Program-made: the position numbers and the translations under genes
Notes under the pieces: generated by a model
Database searches by the model: none
Seen by the model: the letters and a program-made list of their open reading frames with translations, nothing else
Told to the model about the DNA's origin: nothing
Shown here: positions 1 to 10,221 of the stretch, piece by piece
How positions within the stretch are numbered: the first letter of the stretch is position 1
Layout of the letters: every line of letters begins with the position of its first letter
NCBI GenBank assembly: GCA_026636295.1
Contig: CP089450.1
Location: 620,001-684,000 of the forward strand
Length of the DNA stretch: 64,000 bases
Source of the DNA: Medakamo hakoo
Lineage: Eukaryota; Chlorophyta; Trebouxiophyceae; Coccomyxaceae
Reading direction: 5' to 3'

Positions 1-385
1 AGAATCGGAGGGCTGGGCATGTGTGTGTGGGGGGGGGGGGCGTGAAAAGGTGAGGAGGTGGGTGGAGGGGGGCGAGCGGGGTGGTCGCGCGCGCGCGAGA
101 GCAAAAAAAACGACGCACGTCTTCACTGTACGCCGCGCTCGCCCACGCGACGCCCGGCCCGCTTCCCTCCCCGCCCGGATCCAGCAGGCGGACGAGGGCC
201 ACAGTCAAGGCCATGCACAGACACACAGGGCCCACAACCGAAACGACCTCGCCGCCCAAATCGTCGAGGACGCTCTTGCCTTCCAAGCGCGGGCGGTCGG
301 GCAAGGGCTGCGGTGGAGTGGGCGTGGAGGGGCCTGGCGCCGCCGCATCCTCGCCGATGAGCGGGGCGGCGTCGGAGGACGACAT
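1..385 (-). CDS. Presenilin, first exon only (partial, runs off window)
   Basis: Catalytic subunit of gamma-secretase, a multi-pass intramembrane aspartyl protease of ER/Golgi and endosomal membranes. Only the N-terminal exon is present: ATG at 385, 89 codons to 119, then a donor GTGCGTCG at 118. The exon reads an acidic Pro-rich head, then KSVLDDLGGEVVSVVGPVC and a hydrophobic first membrane segment (CMALTVALVRLLDP), closing on AAYSED. This order, with a short motif like DxLGEE followed by the VxPVxxCM transmembrane helix, is the start of plant and animal presenilins. Catalytic YD and GLGD motifs would lie beyond the window start. It follows ESF1 on the same strand with about 130 bp between. 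Family call is good; nothing can be said about whether the protease is active. Confidence 0.75.
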   Translation of the reverse strand, partial: MSSSDAAPLIGEDAAAPGPSTPTPPQPLPDRPRLEGKSVLDDLGGEVVSVVGPVCLCMALTVALVRLLDPGGEGSGPGVAWASAAYSEDVRRFFCSRARATTPLAPLHPPPHLFTPPPPTHTCPALRF

Positions 386-517
386 GGACGAGAACGGAGC
401 GTGGCGTTTCTTGTCGGCGTGTCCTCGGCGTTCGGTGTTTTCGTGGGAGTGAGAAAAGGCATGCGTTTTTTTTCCACCTCGGCGTCTCTGTCCATCCCTC
501 TCCCCGTCGTCGTCTCC

Positions 518-3304
518 TCACACCCGCCGCTTCCCACCGTTCCCACCAGAAGCCGCCACCGCCGCTTTGCGCTTCAGGCTGGCCACCATGGTCTTGAGAT
601 CTCCAGCCGGCGTGGCAGGGGCGGTGGGATGCGCAGCGCCGCCGCCGCCGCCGTCCTCCCCACCTTTTTTCTGTCGCGCAGCCGCGGCCTCAGCCCGGGC
701 CGCCAGCACGGCGGCCGCGTAGCTCTCGCCCTCTCCTCCACCCTTCTTTTTCTTCTTGTTCTTAGACGCAGACGCGGCAGACCCACCACCGACGCGCGCG
801 TACTGCGGGTCGGTCGGGTCGAGCGCGAACTCGGGGGAAGTGAGCAGCGCGGAAAAGCGCGGGTCGGCCAGGTCGGCCTTGAAGGCGGCGCCGCCATCCT
901 TGGTCCCAGCGCCCAGCGCCTCGTCATCGGAGTCCGCGCCTCGGGCAGCGGACCGGGCGGCCCGGCGGGCGGCGGCCCGGGCTTTGCGGGACAGGCGGCC
1001 GGCTTTCTCGCCGCCGCCGCCGCCTCCCGCCGCTTCAGCCGCCGCGATCGCGGCCCGGGCGGCGGCTTCGCCGCCCGCGCCGCGTAAAGCGGCGTCGTCC
1101 ATGGTCAGGAGCTCCAATTCGGCGGCCGTCGTGGCGGAGACAGGGGCGGCGGCCGCGGCGGTACCTTTTTTCTTCTTGGCCTTTGTCGCCGCGGCCGCGC
1201 GGCCGCCGCCACGACGGCCGCCACCCTCTTCCTCCGAATCGACCGCGCCGTCGAACGCGGCCTCATGGCCGTCGTCATCCGCAAAGAACGGGTCGTCAAA
1301 GGCGGCCGCCGCCGCCTGGGCCGCCCGGTCGGCGGCCAGGGCTTCAGCCGCCGCCGCGGCGCCGGCGGCCGGGCCCGCCTTGGCGCGCCGTCCACCATCC
1401 TCGTCGCTGTCGGACGAGCTCACGTCCCGCCGCCCCGCCGCCCTCCTGGCCGCCCGCTTCTCCCGGCGGCGGCGCTCGTAGGCGGCCCACACGGATTCGC
1501 CGCCTTTGTCGGCGGCGCCCGCCCGCGCGGCCAGGCGGTCGGTCAGCGCGTCCAGGCCCGACGCAAAGGTCACGGTCACGTCGCCAGGCGCGCCGCCCGC
1601 TTTCCTCGCCGCGCCGCCCTTCCCGCCGCCCCCGTCATCCTCATCCTCAGCAGCGCCGGCCCAGGCTTTGCCGCCCCGCCGGGCGGCGGCGGGTCCATCG
1701 CCAGCCAACAAAGCCCTGTACTTGGCGGCGGCGGCGGCTTTTTTCTTGTCATCGCCGCCGCCTCCACCTCCTTCGTCGTCGTCGTCCTCCTCCTCATCCG
1801 ACGACGACTCGTCGGACCCCAAATACGCGCGCAGCTCCGCCGCCCGCAGCGCGTCCGCGCTTTTGCCTTTGACAGCTTCACCCGCCAGAGTCGCCGCCCG
1901 GGCCAGGGCCCGCGCCCGGCCGCCGTCGGCCGCGTCCCACGACAGCTTCACGCGCGTGTGCTGGAGGGCGGACGACGCAAAGTCGGGGGCTTCGTAATCG
2001 GCCGGGACGGCGTCCGCGCTGTCGCGTGGCGTCCTGTCGTCAAAGGTCTGGCCGTCGGGCACGTAGCGCAGGTCCAGCATGGTCGACGACCGCAAAAACT
2101 CGAGGCCATCGCACTCGGCGACCAGGCGCGCGGCCGTCGCTGGGGAATCGCACTCCGCGATGGCGTAGTAGTAGCGCAGGCGAGACCGCTCGTACGCACG
2201 CAAGCGAGCGGTGGCCAGCGCCTGAGCGGCGGGGGAATCGTCGTCGTCGTCTTCGTCGCCACCGCCGTTTCCGTCGCCGTCGCCCTGTGTCCGCCCGCCA
2301 CGGCCGCCGCCGCCGCCGCGGCCGCGCAAGAGCGCGCCGGGCCCGGCCCGGTCTTCCGCCGCCATGCGCTCCTTCCCGTAGTCCGACGGGTACACAGTCA
2401 CGCGATCCACCCGCCCAGGCGGGGCCGTGAAGGAGCGCAGCAGCGCCAGGACGTCGACGGACGACACGCGGTCCCAATCCAGGTCGACGAGCGCGAGGCG
2501 GGCCGTGGGCGCGTCGAGCGTCGGGATGGCCTCGCCCGCGTCCGGGTTGGCCGCGTACGCGCCCACGCCGAACTCGGCCAGCAGCGTGTCCGTGTCGAGG
2601 ACGGCTTCCGCCGCGCCGGCGCCGGTGGCGGCGTCCTCATCCAGGTCGGAGACGGTGCCGGCGTCCGAGGTGGAGGAGGAGGGGGTGGACGAGCCGCCCT
2701 CTGACCCGCCCTCCTCCTCGGACGACGACGAGGACGCGTCCGGGCCCAGGCCGCGGGCGCGGGCCCACCGGGCGGCTGCCGCGGCCGCGGCCGGATCCTC
2801 TTCGTCGGTGGAGGAGGCGGGCGCGTCCCCCTTGCCGTCGCCGTCCTGTCCGCCACTGCCCTCGCCCAGGCGGTAGTAGCGCGCCACGTCCAAATTCGCT
2901 TTGCGCGTGCCCTTGTCCACGGCCCGGCCACGCTTGTCCACAGGCGCGCGGACGCGGAACGCAGGGTCGGAGAACATGCCTGTTGAGGGTGGGGGTGGGT
3001 TGGGGCGGGCGCGTTGAGTGAGGCGGGTCGTTTAGCGCTGGAGGTCGGAGGTCGGGCCAGCCGACCGCATGCGTTGCCGCGAAACAACAAGACACGCGCG
3101 CTCACCTTTGAACCTCTCATCAATCGCCACTTTGCCCTGCTCCCGGGGCATGCGCTGGAACCGCGGGTCGGTGTGGACGCGGGCGAAGCGCGGGTCGGTG
3201 ATGACGGGGGTGGAGGACGACGGGCGGCGGCCGGCGGCAGCAGCGGCCGACGGCTTGGCGCCGCTGCCGCCAGCTGCCGCCTGTTGTTTGTCCTTTTTCG
3301 CCAT
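518..3304 (-). CDS. ESF1: ESF1 pre-rRNA processing factor
   Basis: Nucleolar factor needed for 18S rRNA maturation within the small-subunit processome. Two exons: 3304-3106 and 2979-518 (intron 3105-2980, GTGAG...CAG), 886 residues. The split Gly codon gives ...[15 protein letters not shown], the conserved ESF1 N-terminus with paired DPRF repeats ([17 protein letters not shown]). The middle holds an RRM-like stretch ([20 protein letters not shown] and a [13 protein letters not shown] loop) typical of the family, separated by long acidic Ser/Asp/Glu and Gly tracts. The C-terminus carries the NUC153 motif ([23 protein letters not shown], about 100 residues from the end) and ends basic, GGKRRV. 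Head-to-head with phosphoserine aminotransferase. Confidence 0.9.
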
Positions 3305-3714
3305 CGCCCGGTGTTGGGGTGGGGCGGGCTGGGTGCAGTGAACGCGTGTGTGTCCGTGCGCGTGTGCTGGAAAGCCACGGAGGCGCTCGTGCGTGGCGCC
3401 CCCCTGGCCACCGAGAAAAGAAAGCACTAGTGAAAAACACAGGGCCCGGCGCAGCTTTTTCGCGACCGATGCGTCGTCGCTCACACCCTGCATCCCCCGA
3501 CACGCCCCGCGTCCCGCGCGCCCCCCACCCCACCCCACGCCCCCCACACCCCACCCGACGCGTCCGCCGTGACCCCGTCCCGGCCTGCGAAAACGTTTCG
3601 TGCCCAACAAAACGCGCCGCCCCCCTGAATTTTATTGCCGTTTGCCCGCGCGCAGCCGCCGTCCCCGCGCCCCGAGTCCCAACCTTCGCGCCGCCCCCCT
3701 CCCAACGCCCAAAC
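3305..3714. promoter_or_regulatory. Shared upstream region, ESF1 / PSAT
   Basis: Divergent 410-bp interval between two start codons. The PSAT-proximal half is C-rich with repeated CCCCACC-type runs. No TATA box seen. The PSAT reading frame stays open upstream of its ATG through an in-frame ATG at 3466, so part of this interval could instead encode a targeting peptide. Confidence 0.4.
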
Positions 3715-4964
3715 ATGCCGCGCATCTTCAACTTTTCGGCGGGGCCCGCCGTCCTGCCCGAACCCGTCTTGGCGGAGGCTAAAGACGACCTGACCGACTA
3801 CAAAGGGTGCGGCATGTCCGTCATGGAGCTGTCGCACCGCGGGCCGGAGTTCATGGACATCATCGCGCGCGCCGAGGCCGACCTGCGGGCGCTGCTGTCC
3901 ATTCCGGACAGCTACGACGTCCTGTTCCTGCAGGGCGGCGCGTCCGGCCAGTTTGCGGCCATCCCGCTCAACCTGACGGCCAAGAAGGAGGACGTCGTCG
4001 ACTACGTCGTGACGGGGTCCTGGTCCAAAAAGGTGAGTGAGGGGGGACGGGGACGGGGGCGCGCAGACGGTTGGGGATGGGCATGGGATGGAGGGAATGG
4101 GAGGGAGGGAGGGTGACGCGGTGCGCGGGCCGCCTGCCCCCGCCGTGCCTCACACGGCCGCCTTTGTTTTGGACCTCTCACCCCCACACGCAGGCCGCCG
4201 AGGAAGCCGGCAAGTACGCGACCGTCAACATCGCGGCCAAGGGCGACAACAAGTCCATCCCACCGCCCGAGTCCTGGGCCCTGACCCCCGGCGCCAAGTA
4301 CGTGCACTACTGCGACAACGAGACCATCCAGGGCGTCGAGTTCCAGGGCCCGCCCGACGTGCCGGACGGCACCGTCCTCATCGCCGACATGTCGTCCAAC
4401 TTCCTGTCCAAGCCCGTCGACGTGGCCAAGTACGGCGTTATCTACGCGGGCGCCCAGAAAAACGTCGGCCCGGCCGGCGTGACCATCGTCATCGTCCGCA
4501 AAGACCTGGTCGGCGCCGCCCGCCCCGACACGCCCGCCATCCTGGACTGGAAGACGATGGAGGGGTCCATGTACAACACGCCGCCGTGCTGGGCCATCTA
4601 CATGTGCGGCCTGGTCTTTGCGTACGCGCTGAAGAACGGCGGCCTGGCGGCCGCGGCGGAGAAAGCGGCGGCGAAAGCGTCCGTCGTGTACGACGCCATC
4701 GACGGGTCGGCCGGTTTCTACGCCTCGCCCGTCGACCCGGCGGTGCGCTCCAAGATGAACGTGCCGTTCACGATCCCGTCCGACGCCGCCCTGGAGAAGA
4801 GCTTCGTGTCTGAGGCGGCCGCGGCGGGCATGGTCCAGCTGAAAGGCCACCGCTCGGTCGGCGGCATGCGCGCGTCCATCTACAACGCCATGCCCGCGGC
4901 GGGCGTGGACAAGCTGGCGGCCTTCATGAAGGAGTTTGCGGCCAAGCACGCGGCGACGGCGTGA
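3715..4964 (+). CDS. serC: Phosphoserine aminotransferase
   Basis: PLP enzyme converting 3-phosphohydroxypyruvate and glutamate to phosphoserine and 2-oxoglutarate, second step of the phosphorylated serine pathway. Exons 3715-4032 and 4194-4964, intron GTGAGT...CAG, 362 residues, the usual family length. The start [15 protein letters not shown] and the motif [14 protein letters not shown] are diagnostic; [14 protein letters not shown] is the cofactor phosphate-binding loop; [12 protein letters not shown] carries the Schiff-base lysine; [15 protein letters not shown] near the C-terminus binds substrate phosphate. The ATG at 3715 matches the bacterial-type start. An in-frame ATG at 3466 would add 83 residues rich in Arg and Pro; since the plant enzyme is plastidial, that longer form is a real alternative. 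A (GA)n tract follows the stop. Confidence 0.95.
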
Positions 4965-4967
4965 AAA

Positions 4968-4992
4968 GGGGAGAGAGAGAGAGAGAGAGAGC
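4968..4992 (+). repeat. (GA)n microsatellite
   Basis: Dinucleotide GA run immediately after the PSAT stop, in its probable 3' UTR. Confidence 0.8.
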
Positions 4993-5152
4993 CGGGTTGT
5001 CGTCTCCGGCCAGAGTCTGCCTTTTTTTTTCGTTCCGACACACACGCATCACCTTCTCATGCCACCGCTGATTTCTCCCATGCCTGCGACGGGCGTGCTG
5101 TACAAGGCGCACGCCACGGCTTGAAGGAACGCCTGCCGGACGCGACAGAAAC

Positions 5153-7156
5153 ATGCCGCCGCGGCAGACGCGGCGCAGCAGCATTCGCGACGGCGGCGGC
5201 GCCGATGCGGGACCGTCGTCCGCTCCGCCTGCCCCTCTCCCAGACCCGGCGCTGCCCTCACGGGCAGGTGACAGTCACCCGTCACGCAAGAGAGGACGAG
5301 GGAGCAGCGGAAATGAGGAAGGCAGCGGCGGCGAGCCCTTACTAGAGCTGGCGCCCCCGCCAGAACCACCCCCGCCTGCACCTCCACCCCCACCGCCTGG
5401 CACACTCCGCCGCCTGGACGCCCGGCCTGCCGGCGGTTCGACCTCCCGGTCCGCGACTTTTGCCGTCGGCGCCCACGCCCACGCCCGGCGCGACCACGCG
5501 GCCAATGTGTGGGGCGTCCTGCGGGCGGCGGCCAGCAGGGGCGACGCCGCGACGACGGCGGCCGCGGCCGCCCTCCTCCTACGCGCGCCCGCCCCACCGC
5601 CTGAAGCGGCGGCCGCCGCGGCAGGTGTCCCACCGGGTTGGGCGCCCGCCCTGGGCCCGTCACCTTTCAATGCCGCCGTCCTGACGGCGGCGGGGCGGGC
5701 GGCCGCGCTCGCGGCGGGCACCGACGCGCTGCGCGCGCTGCGGGCGCCGCCGTCGGACGTCACCCGCGCCTGCCGGGCGCGCGTGGCGGTGGGTCCACCG
5801 GCTCACGTGTCGCCTGCCGCCGGCAGTGCGGCGGCGCTGGCGCTCGCCCTGGAGCTCGCCGCGGCGGGCGACGCGCCGCAAGCGCTGGCCACACTGGGCG
5901 TGGCGGCCCACAGCCTCGCGACCGTCGCGTCCCCGCCCGACCCGCCCATGCTGGGCGCGCTGGCGGCCCTGCAGTATGCCGCCTGGGAGGCTGGGCACCG
6001 GTCCGACGCGGGCGCGGCGGCCGACGCGGCGGCGGCGATCGGGAGGTGGCACGCCGCCGGTGGGGGCGGCGCGGGCGCGGCGACGCTCCTGGCGGCCCTG
6101 CACCTCTGGTCGGGCGGCGGTGGGGCCGGGGCGGTGGGGCGCGCGGCGGACGCTGCCAGGCGTGGGCTGGCCGCCTGCCCGCGCGACGCGGACGCGGCGG
6201 CGCTGGCCTTGCTGCTCGCGCCGGCGGCGGGTGCGGGTGGCGGCGGCGCCGCCACCCGCCGGCCGCGCGGCCCGCCCGCCGCCGCCAAGGTCGCGGAAGC
6301 GAGCGCACGGGCGGAGGCGGCCTTGGCTTTACTGCGGTGCATCCCCTCCTCCGGCCGGGCCCTGGCCGCCGTCCTGGACGCGACGGCGGCCGCCCCAGCC
6401 GCCCTCGCGCCGGCGCGCGCTGAAGCGGGCGCCCTGTTTTTGGAGGCGGCCGGCGGCCGGCGGGCGACGGGGTCCTCACCCCGCTCCCGATCCGTGCGGG
6501 CGGCCTGGTTGGCGCTGGCCCGGGGGGCGGCCGTCCTGGCCCGGGCCGCGGCCGGCGGGGGTGACGACGGCTCCTCGTCTTCAGCCGATGAAGAAGTGGC
6601 ACCCCCCGCCGACCGGCGCCCGCCGCCGCCCGCCGCGGCCGCCGCCCTGGCCGCCCTGCGCGCCCGCGCGTCCGCCTGGGCCGCGCCCGGTGGGCCACTC
6701 GACCTCACCACCCTGCCCCGCTACACCGCCGGCAAGCGCCCCCTGGGCGAGCACGCCTGGGCCGACCGCGGCGTCGCGGCCGCGCTCGTGGGCGGCGGCG
6801 GTGCGGGCGCGCCCTTCGCCCTTGCTGTCCTCGCGTCCCTGGAGTCCGCCGCTTTCGAGGGTGAGGCGGGCGACCCTGCCAAAGCTGCGGCCCGGGTGCG
6901 GGATGCGCTGGAGCTTGGCGGGAGCGTGGAGGTGGGGGCGGCAGCGCCGTGGGCGCAGGCGAGGGTGCCGGGGAGTGCTGGTGGCGGCGGCCCGACCCAC
7001 CGCGCCCATCCCGACACCGGCCGCCTGCGGTCACTTCCGGCCGCCTGGTGGGCGGCTTTTCCGGCCTGCCTGGCGCGAGGCGGAGGTGCCGCTGCTGGTG
7101 GGCAACGACCACGTGGGAGTGGGTGGGTGCGGCTGCGGGAGGTAGAGAGAGCTTAG
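5153..7156 (+). CDS. Ala-rich helical protein, possibly TAF1A-like (Pol I SL1)
   Basis: 667-residue single-exon gene; ATG preceded by ACAG AAAC. The first 90 residues are Pro/Ser-rich with a basic stretch (SRKRGRGSS, a plausible nuclear signal) and a polyproline run. From about residue 105 the protein is a series of Ala/Leu helices (DHAANVWGVLRAAASRGD, then FNAAVLTAAGRAAALAAG, LALALELAAAGDAPQALATL) that looks like a helical-repeat array. A short acidic Ser patch (SSSSADEE) precedes the last 170 residues, which contain conserved-looking LDLTTLPRYTAGKRPLGEHAWADRG in pieces and a Trp-rich end (AAWWAAFPACL). The N-terminal LW..LR...R.D...A pattern and Trp-rich tail recall plant TAF1A, a Pol I initiation factor; this is a weak resemblance, and generic TPR-like protein remains possible. 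Convergent with BUD32, 49 bp between stops. Confidence 0.55.
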   Translation: MPPRQTRRSSIRDGGGADAGPSSAPPAPLPDPALPSRAGDSHPSRKRGRGSSGNEEGSGGEPLLELAPPPEPPPPAPPPPPPGTLRRLDARPAGGSTSRSATFAVGAHAHARRDHAANVWGVLRAAASRGDAATTAAAAALLLRAPAPPPEAAAAAAGVPPGWAPALGPSPFNAAVLTAAGRAAALAAGTDALRALRAPPSDVTRACRARVAVGPPAHVSPAAGSAAALALALELAAAGDAPQALATLGVAAHSLATVASPPDPPMLGALAALQYAAWEAGHRSDAGAAADAAAAIGRWHAAGGGGAGAATLLAALHLWSGGGGAGAVGRAADAARRGLAACPRDADAAALALLLAPAAGAGGGGAATRRPRGPPAAAKVAEASARAEAALALLRCIPSSGRALAAVLDATAAAPAALAPARAEAGALFLEAAGGRRATGSSPRSRSVRAAWLALARGAAVLARAAAGGGDDGSSSSADEEVAPPADRRPPPPAAAAALAALRARASAWAAPGGPLDLTTLPRYTAGKRPLGEHAWADRGVAAALVGGGGAGAPFALAVLASLESAAFEGEAGDPAKAAARVRDALELGGSVEVGAAAPWAQARVPGSAGGGGPTHRAHPDTGRLRSLPAAWWAAFPACLARGGGAAAGGQRPRGSGWVRLREVERA

Positions 7157-7205
7157 AAAACGAAACAGAACGGAAAAAAAAAAACAAGGCGCCAACCTTC
7201 TTCCC

Positions 7206-8190
7206 TCACCCAACCATCGACCGCTTCCGCCCGCGCAGCCGCACCTCTGCAAATTTAGCCAGCGTGGTCCGCCAACTGCGCGAGTGGTGGCGGTACGACG
7301 CCAGCACCGCCGCAAACAGGGCGTCCGGGCAGTGGGCGGCGGGGCCGTGCTTGGGTGCAGGCTTGTCACCTGCTCCGCCCCCACCCCCACCCCCACCACC
7401 CCCGCCGCTGCTCGTCGCGTGCGCCGCCGTCAGCGCCCGCTCCAGGACAAAGAGGTCGACGGCCTTGTCTTCGGCGGTGCCACTGTTGGTGGCCAGCCCA
7501 AAGTCAATGACGACGACCTCGTCGCCGCCGCCGCCGTGCGGCGTCGCCCTCGCCCGCACCAACAGGTTGCTCGTCGTCAGGTCGCCGTGCACGAGGCCGC
7601 CGTCGTGCAGGGCCGCCACGTGGCGCCCGACGTCCGCCATGAGGCCCGCCACCCTCTCGGTGCTGGCGTCCGCGCCCTTGAGGACTTCCCGCAGTGTGGG
7701 GCCGTCCACGTGCTCCAAGTAGAGCGTGGACGCGCGCGTGTCGACAAAGAGGACGGCGGGGGTGGGGACGCCGAGCCGCCGCGCGCGCGCGAGGGCGCGG
7801 GCCTCGGCTTTGACGCGCGCGGAGGTGAGGCGGGCGTTGAGGACGGGGTGACGGTACGCCTTGGAGAAGCGCTGCTTGAAAATGGTGGGCCGGTCGAGGA
7901 AGGTGCCCCGCCAGACGCGCTGTGGAGAGAGAGGGGTGGGGGGGGTGGGGTGGGGTGGGGTGGGGTGGGGTGGGGGGGGGGGGAGACAGAGATGGGAGAG
8001 TGAGAGGGTTGGAGTGCGTATGCGTTCGGGCCGCCGCCATTGCCCCCCCTCAAAATCCCTCCCCCCACCCAACCGACCGCGCCTCTCGTACCGCTTCAGC
8101 GCCCTGCGCGACACACGAGTCCGCGGTAGGGACGGGCACGATGGGCGGGCCAAAGATGTCGCCGGCCGGCTCGGCTGTGGCGGCCGTCAT
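7206..8190 (-). CDS. BUD32: BUD32/PRPK kinase, KEOPS complex subunit
   Basis: Small atypical kinase/ATPase of KEOPS, required for t6A37 modification of ANN-decoding tRNAs. Exons 8190-8092 and 7919-7206, 270 residues, a typical length. The splice rebuilds the family signature QGAEAR exactly (residues 29-34). Further marks: IFKQRFSKAYRHP (Lys and conserved helix), LYLEHVDGPTLR hinge, catalytic HGDLTTSN (residues about 144-151), metal-binding DFGL (about 172-175), KAVDLFVLERAL, and the invariant basic tail RGRKRSMVG. A Gly run of 13 (about residues 205-217) is an unusual insertion before the C-terminal helices. The intron is a long C-rich tract on this strand. Head-to-head with SWP73. Confidence 0.93.
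7928..7984 (+). repeat. GGGGT-type G-run tract in BUD32 intron
   Basis: Tandem TGGGG units followed by a run of about 12 G. Lies in the BUD32 intron, where the transcript is C-rich; the G-rich strand has quadruplex-forming composition. Confidence 0.7.
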
Positions 8191-8465
8191 GGCGCCCCGT
8201 CGCGTTTTTTTTTTCCGTGTGTGGCTTGACGGACGAAAACACACTCGCCGCTCCTCACTGTTTGCTTTTCTCTCCCCCTGCGTGCGAGCGCTCTCCCGGC
8301 GGCGCGCAGCAGCCCGCACACTCGCACGCACGCACGCGTGCATCCCTGCTGCGCGTACCACAGCAGCAGGGCCTTGGCGAGCGCGCCCAGGAGGGCAAGG
8401 GCGTGCAGGAGTCTCTCCCCTCCTCCCTGCTTTCGCATCGCCGCCCGCGCTCTCTCTCAGACACC
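8191..8465. promoter_or_regulatory. Shared upstream region, BUD32 / SWP73
   Basis: 275-bp divergent interval; contains CACGCACGCACGC repeats and a CTCTCTCTC initiator-like stretch just before the SWP73 ATG. No TATA element seen. Confidence 0.4.
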
Positions 8466-10111
8466 ATGACGTCCGCGCCCGGTCCCTCGGGCGACGACGG
8501 CTCCCAGGTGCGACGCCCGCGCAAGCAAGGGAGAGCAGTGCGCAACCATGCCGCCGCGTGCCGAGGGCCGTCGCCTCACGTTTTTTCTCCCCCCCACGCA
8601 CACACACACTCTGCGCACTCTCCCCTCAGCGCCTGCCCGCCCGCGCCGCTGACTTTGCGCCCGCCGCCCGCCGCACCAAAAGGCGGCGCGTGCCCGAGCC
8701 CGGGTGCGGCTCCGGCACCCTCGGCCTGGACGGCTCCATCCCCGAGTCGGCCGTGTTTTCTGCGCTGCGCGCGGCTGAAGAGAAAATCGACGCGGCTCTG
8801 GCCGCCCGCCTCGCAGGGTTGAGGGACGCGCTGCGCGTGGCCGGCTCGGGTGGCGGCGGGCCGGTCGCCCCGCCGAGGGCCCCGCGCCGCTTGCGCCTGC
8901 ACGCCCAGGTGGAGTGCAGCCCGCAAACGGCGGGCGACCCGCCGCGGTGGGTGGTGACTCTGTACGGCGGCCTGGTGGAGCCGGGCGAGGTGGCGGGGCT
9001 GGGGCCGGGCTCGGAGAAAGCCGAGGCGGCGGCCGCCCCCCGCCCGCCGCGCTCCTTCCTCGCGTCCGTTCGCCGCCTGCGCATCGAGGGCGGCCCGCCC
9101 GGCCACGACTGGGTCGGGTCCGGCCCGCTGACCGCGGCTGAGTCTCCCCTGGGCGGCGGGCCGGGCGGGAAGCCAGCGGTGATTCAGTGGGCGCGGTCGT
9201 CCGCGCTCGGCGTGGCGGCCGCGCACGCGCCCGCCGGCTCGCCCGAAGCGTCCGCCGCCCTCGCCGCCCTGGCCCCCGCCCTGACCGTCCGCCGGGTGGG
9301 CGACCAGGCCATGGACCTGCGGGTGACGGTCGAAGCGGACGGGTACGCAGAACGCGTGCGCCCCTCGCCGGCCCTGGCGGCCGTCCTGGGGTCGGGCGAG
9401 CCCCTGACCCGGGCGGCCGCGTTCGAGGCCGTCATGCGCTACGCCGCGTCGTCCGGGTGCTTCGCCGCCGCGTCCGCGCCAGGCATCTTGACCCTGGACG
9501 CCAAACTGGCCGCCGTCCTGGGCGGGTTCAGCGGCGCGGCGGCCGCGGCGGCGCCGACCGTCTCCGCCGCCGACGTGCCGGCCGCCCTGGCCGCCCACCT
9601 CTCCCCCTGCCCGCCGCCCGGCTTTGTCGTGCCCGTCCGCCCGGGACCGAGCGCCTCGGTCATCACCCACAGCTGGGAGTTGGAGGTGGAGGCGCCGGTG
9701 GAGGCGGCGGCGCCGGACGCGGGTGGAGGCGCGGGCGGCGGCGCGGCGACCCACCCGCCGCCACCCCCGCTGTCGGGCGCAGACCGGGCGGTCGCGTCCT
9801 TCGCGGACGCCCTGGCCCACGACCCCGCCATCGCGGCCGCCGACGCCGACTTGGCGACCGCCCTGCGCCGCCTGCGCGAGCACGCCCGCCGCCGCGAGTT
9901 CTACCTGGGCTTCGCCCTCGACCCGGCCGCGTTCATCGACGGCCTGGCGTCCGCCCAGGCGGCGGACTTGCGCGCCGTGTCGGAGAAGGGTGGGGGCGTG
10001 CCCGGCGGTGGGGCGGGCGTGGGCATGCCCGGCGCGTCGGTGTTCGCTGGCAAGTGGGTGGACGAAGTCCTGGCCAAGCTGCTGCAGCGGCGGCAGGCGG
10101 CGGGGCAGTGA
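8466..10111 (+). CDS. SWI/SNF subunit SWP73/BAF60 (SWIB domain)
   Basis: Accessory subunit of SWI/SNF-type chromatin remodellers; acts in the nucleus as an adaptor to transcription factors. Exons 8466-8507 and 8630-10111, 507 residues. The N-terminal part has a basic stretch (RRTKRRRVPEP) and the family block SIPESAVFSALRAAEEKIDAAL, corresponding to the IPES...FE.+.D..L motif of BAF60. The SWIB/MDM2-like domain spans about residues 285-350 (SPALAAVLGSGEPLTRAAAFEAVMRY...LDAKLAAVLG, in pieces). The C-terminal RREFYLGFALDPAAFIDGLASAQ matches the conserved BAF60 tail helix. A Gly/Ala/Pro loop before it is longer than usual. No catalytic residues are expected. Confidence 0.88.
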
Positions 10112-10221
10112 GGCGAGGGGGTGGGGGGTGGGGGTGGTGGAGGCCGTGTGGGCGTGTGGTGGGTGTGCCTGCGTTTTTGGCTTCTGCCTCCCCCTTTCTA
10201 CACGCGCGGTGTGTTGTGCAC

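Noticed and set aside
23-1087. Plus-strand open frame across the presenilin exon and the ESF1 3' end
   Set aside because: Arg/Gly/Ala-rich, no motif, antisense to two recognised genes; open antisense frames are expected at this GC content.
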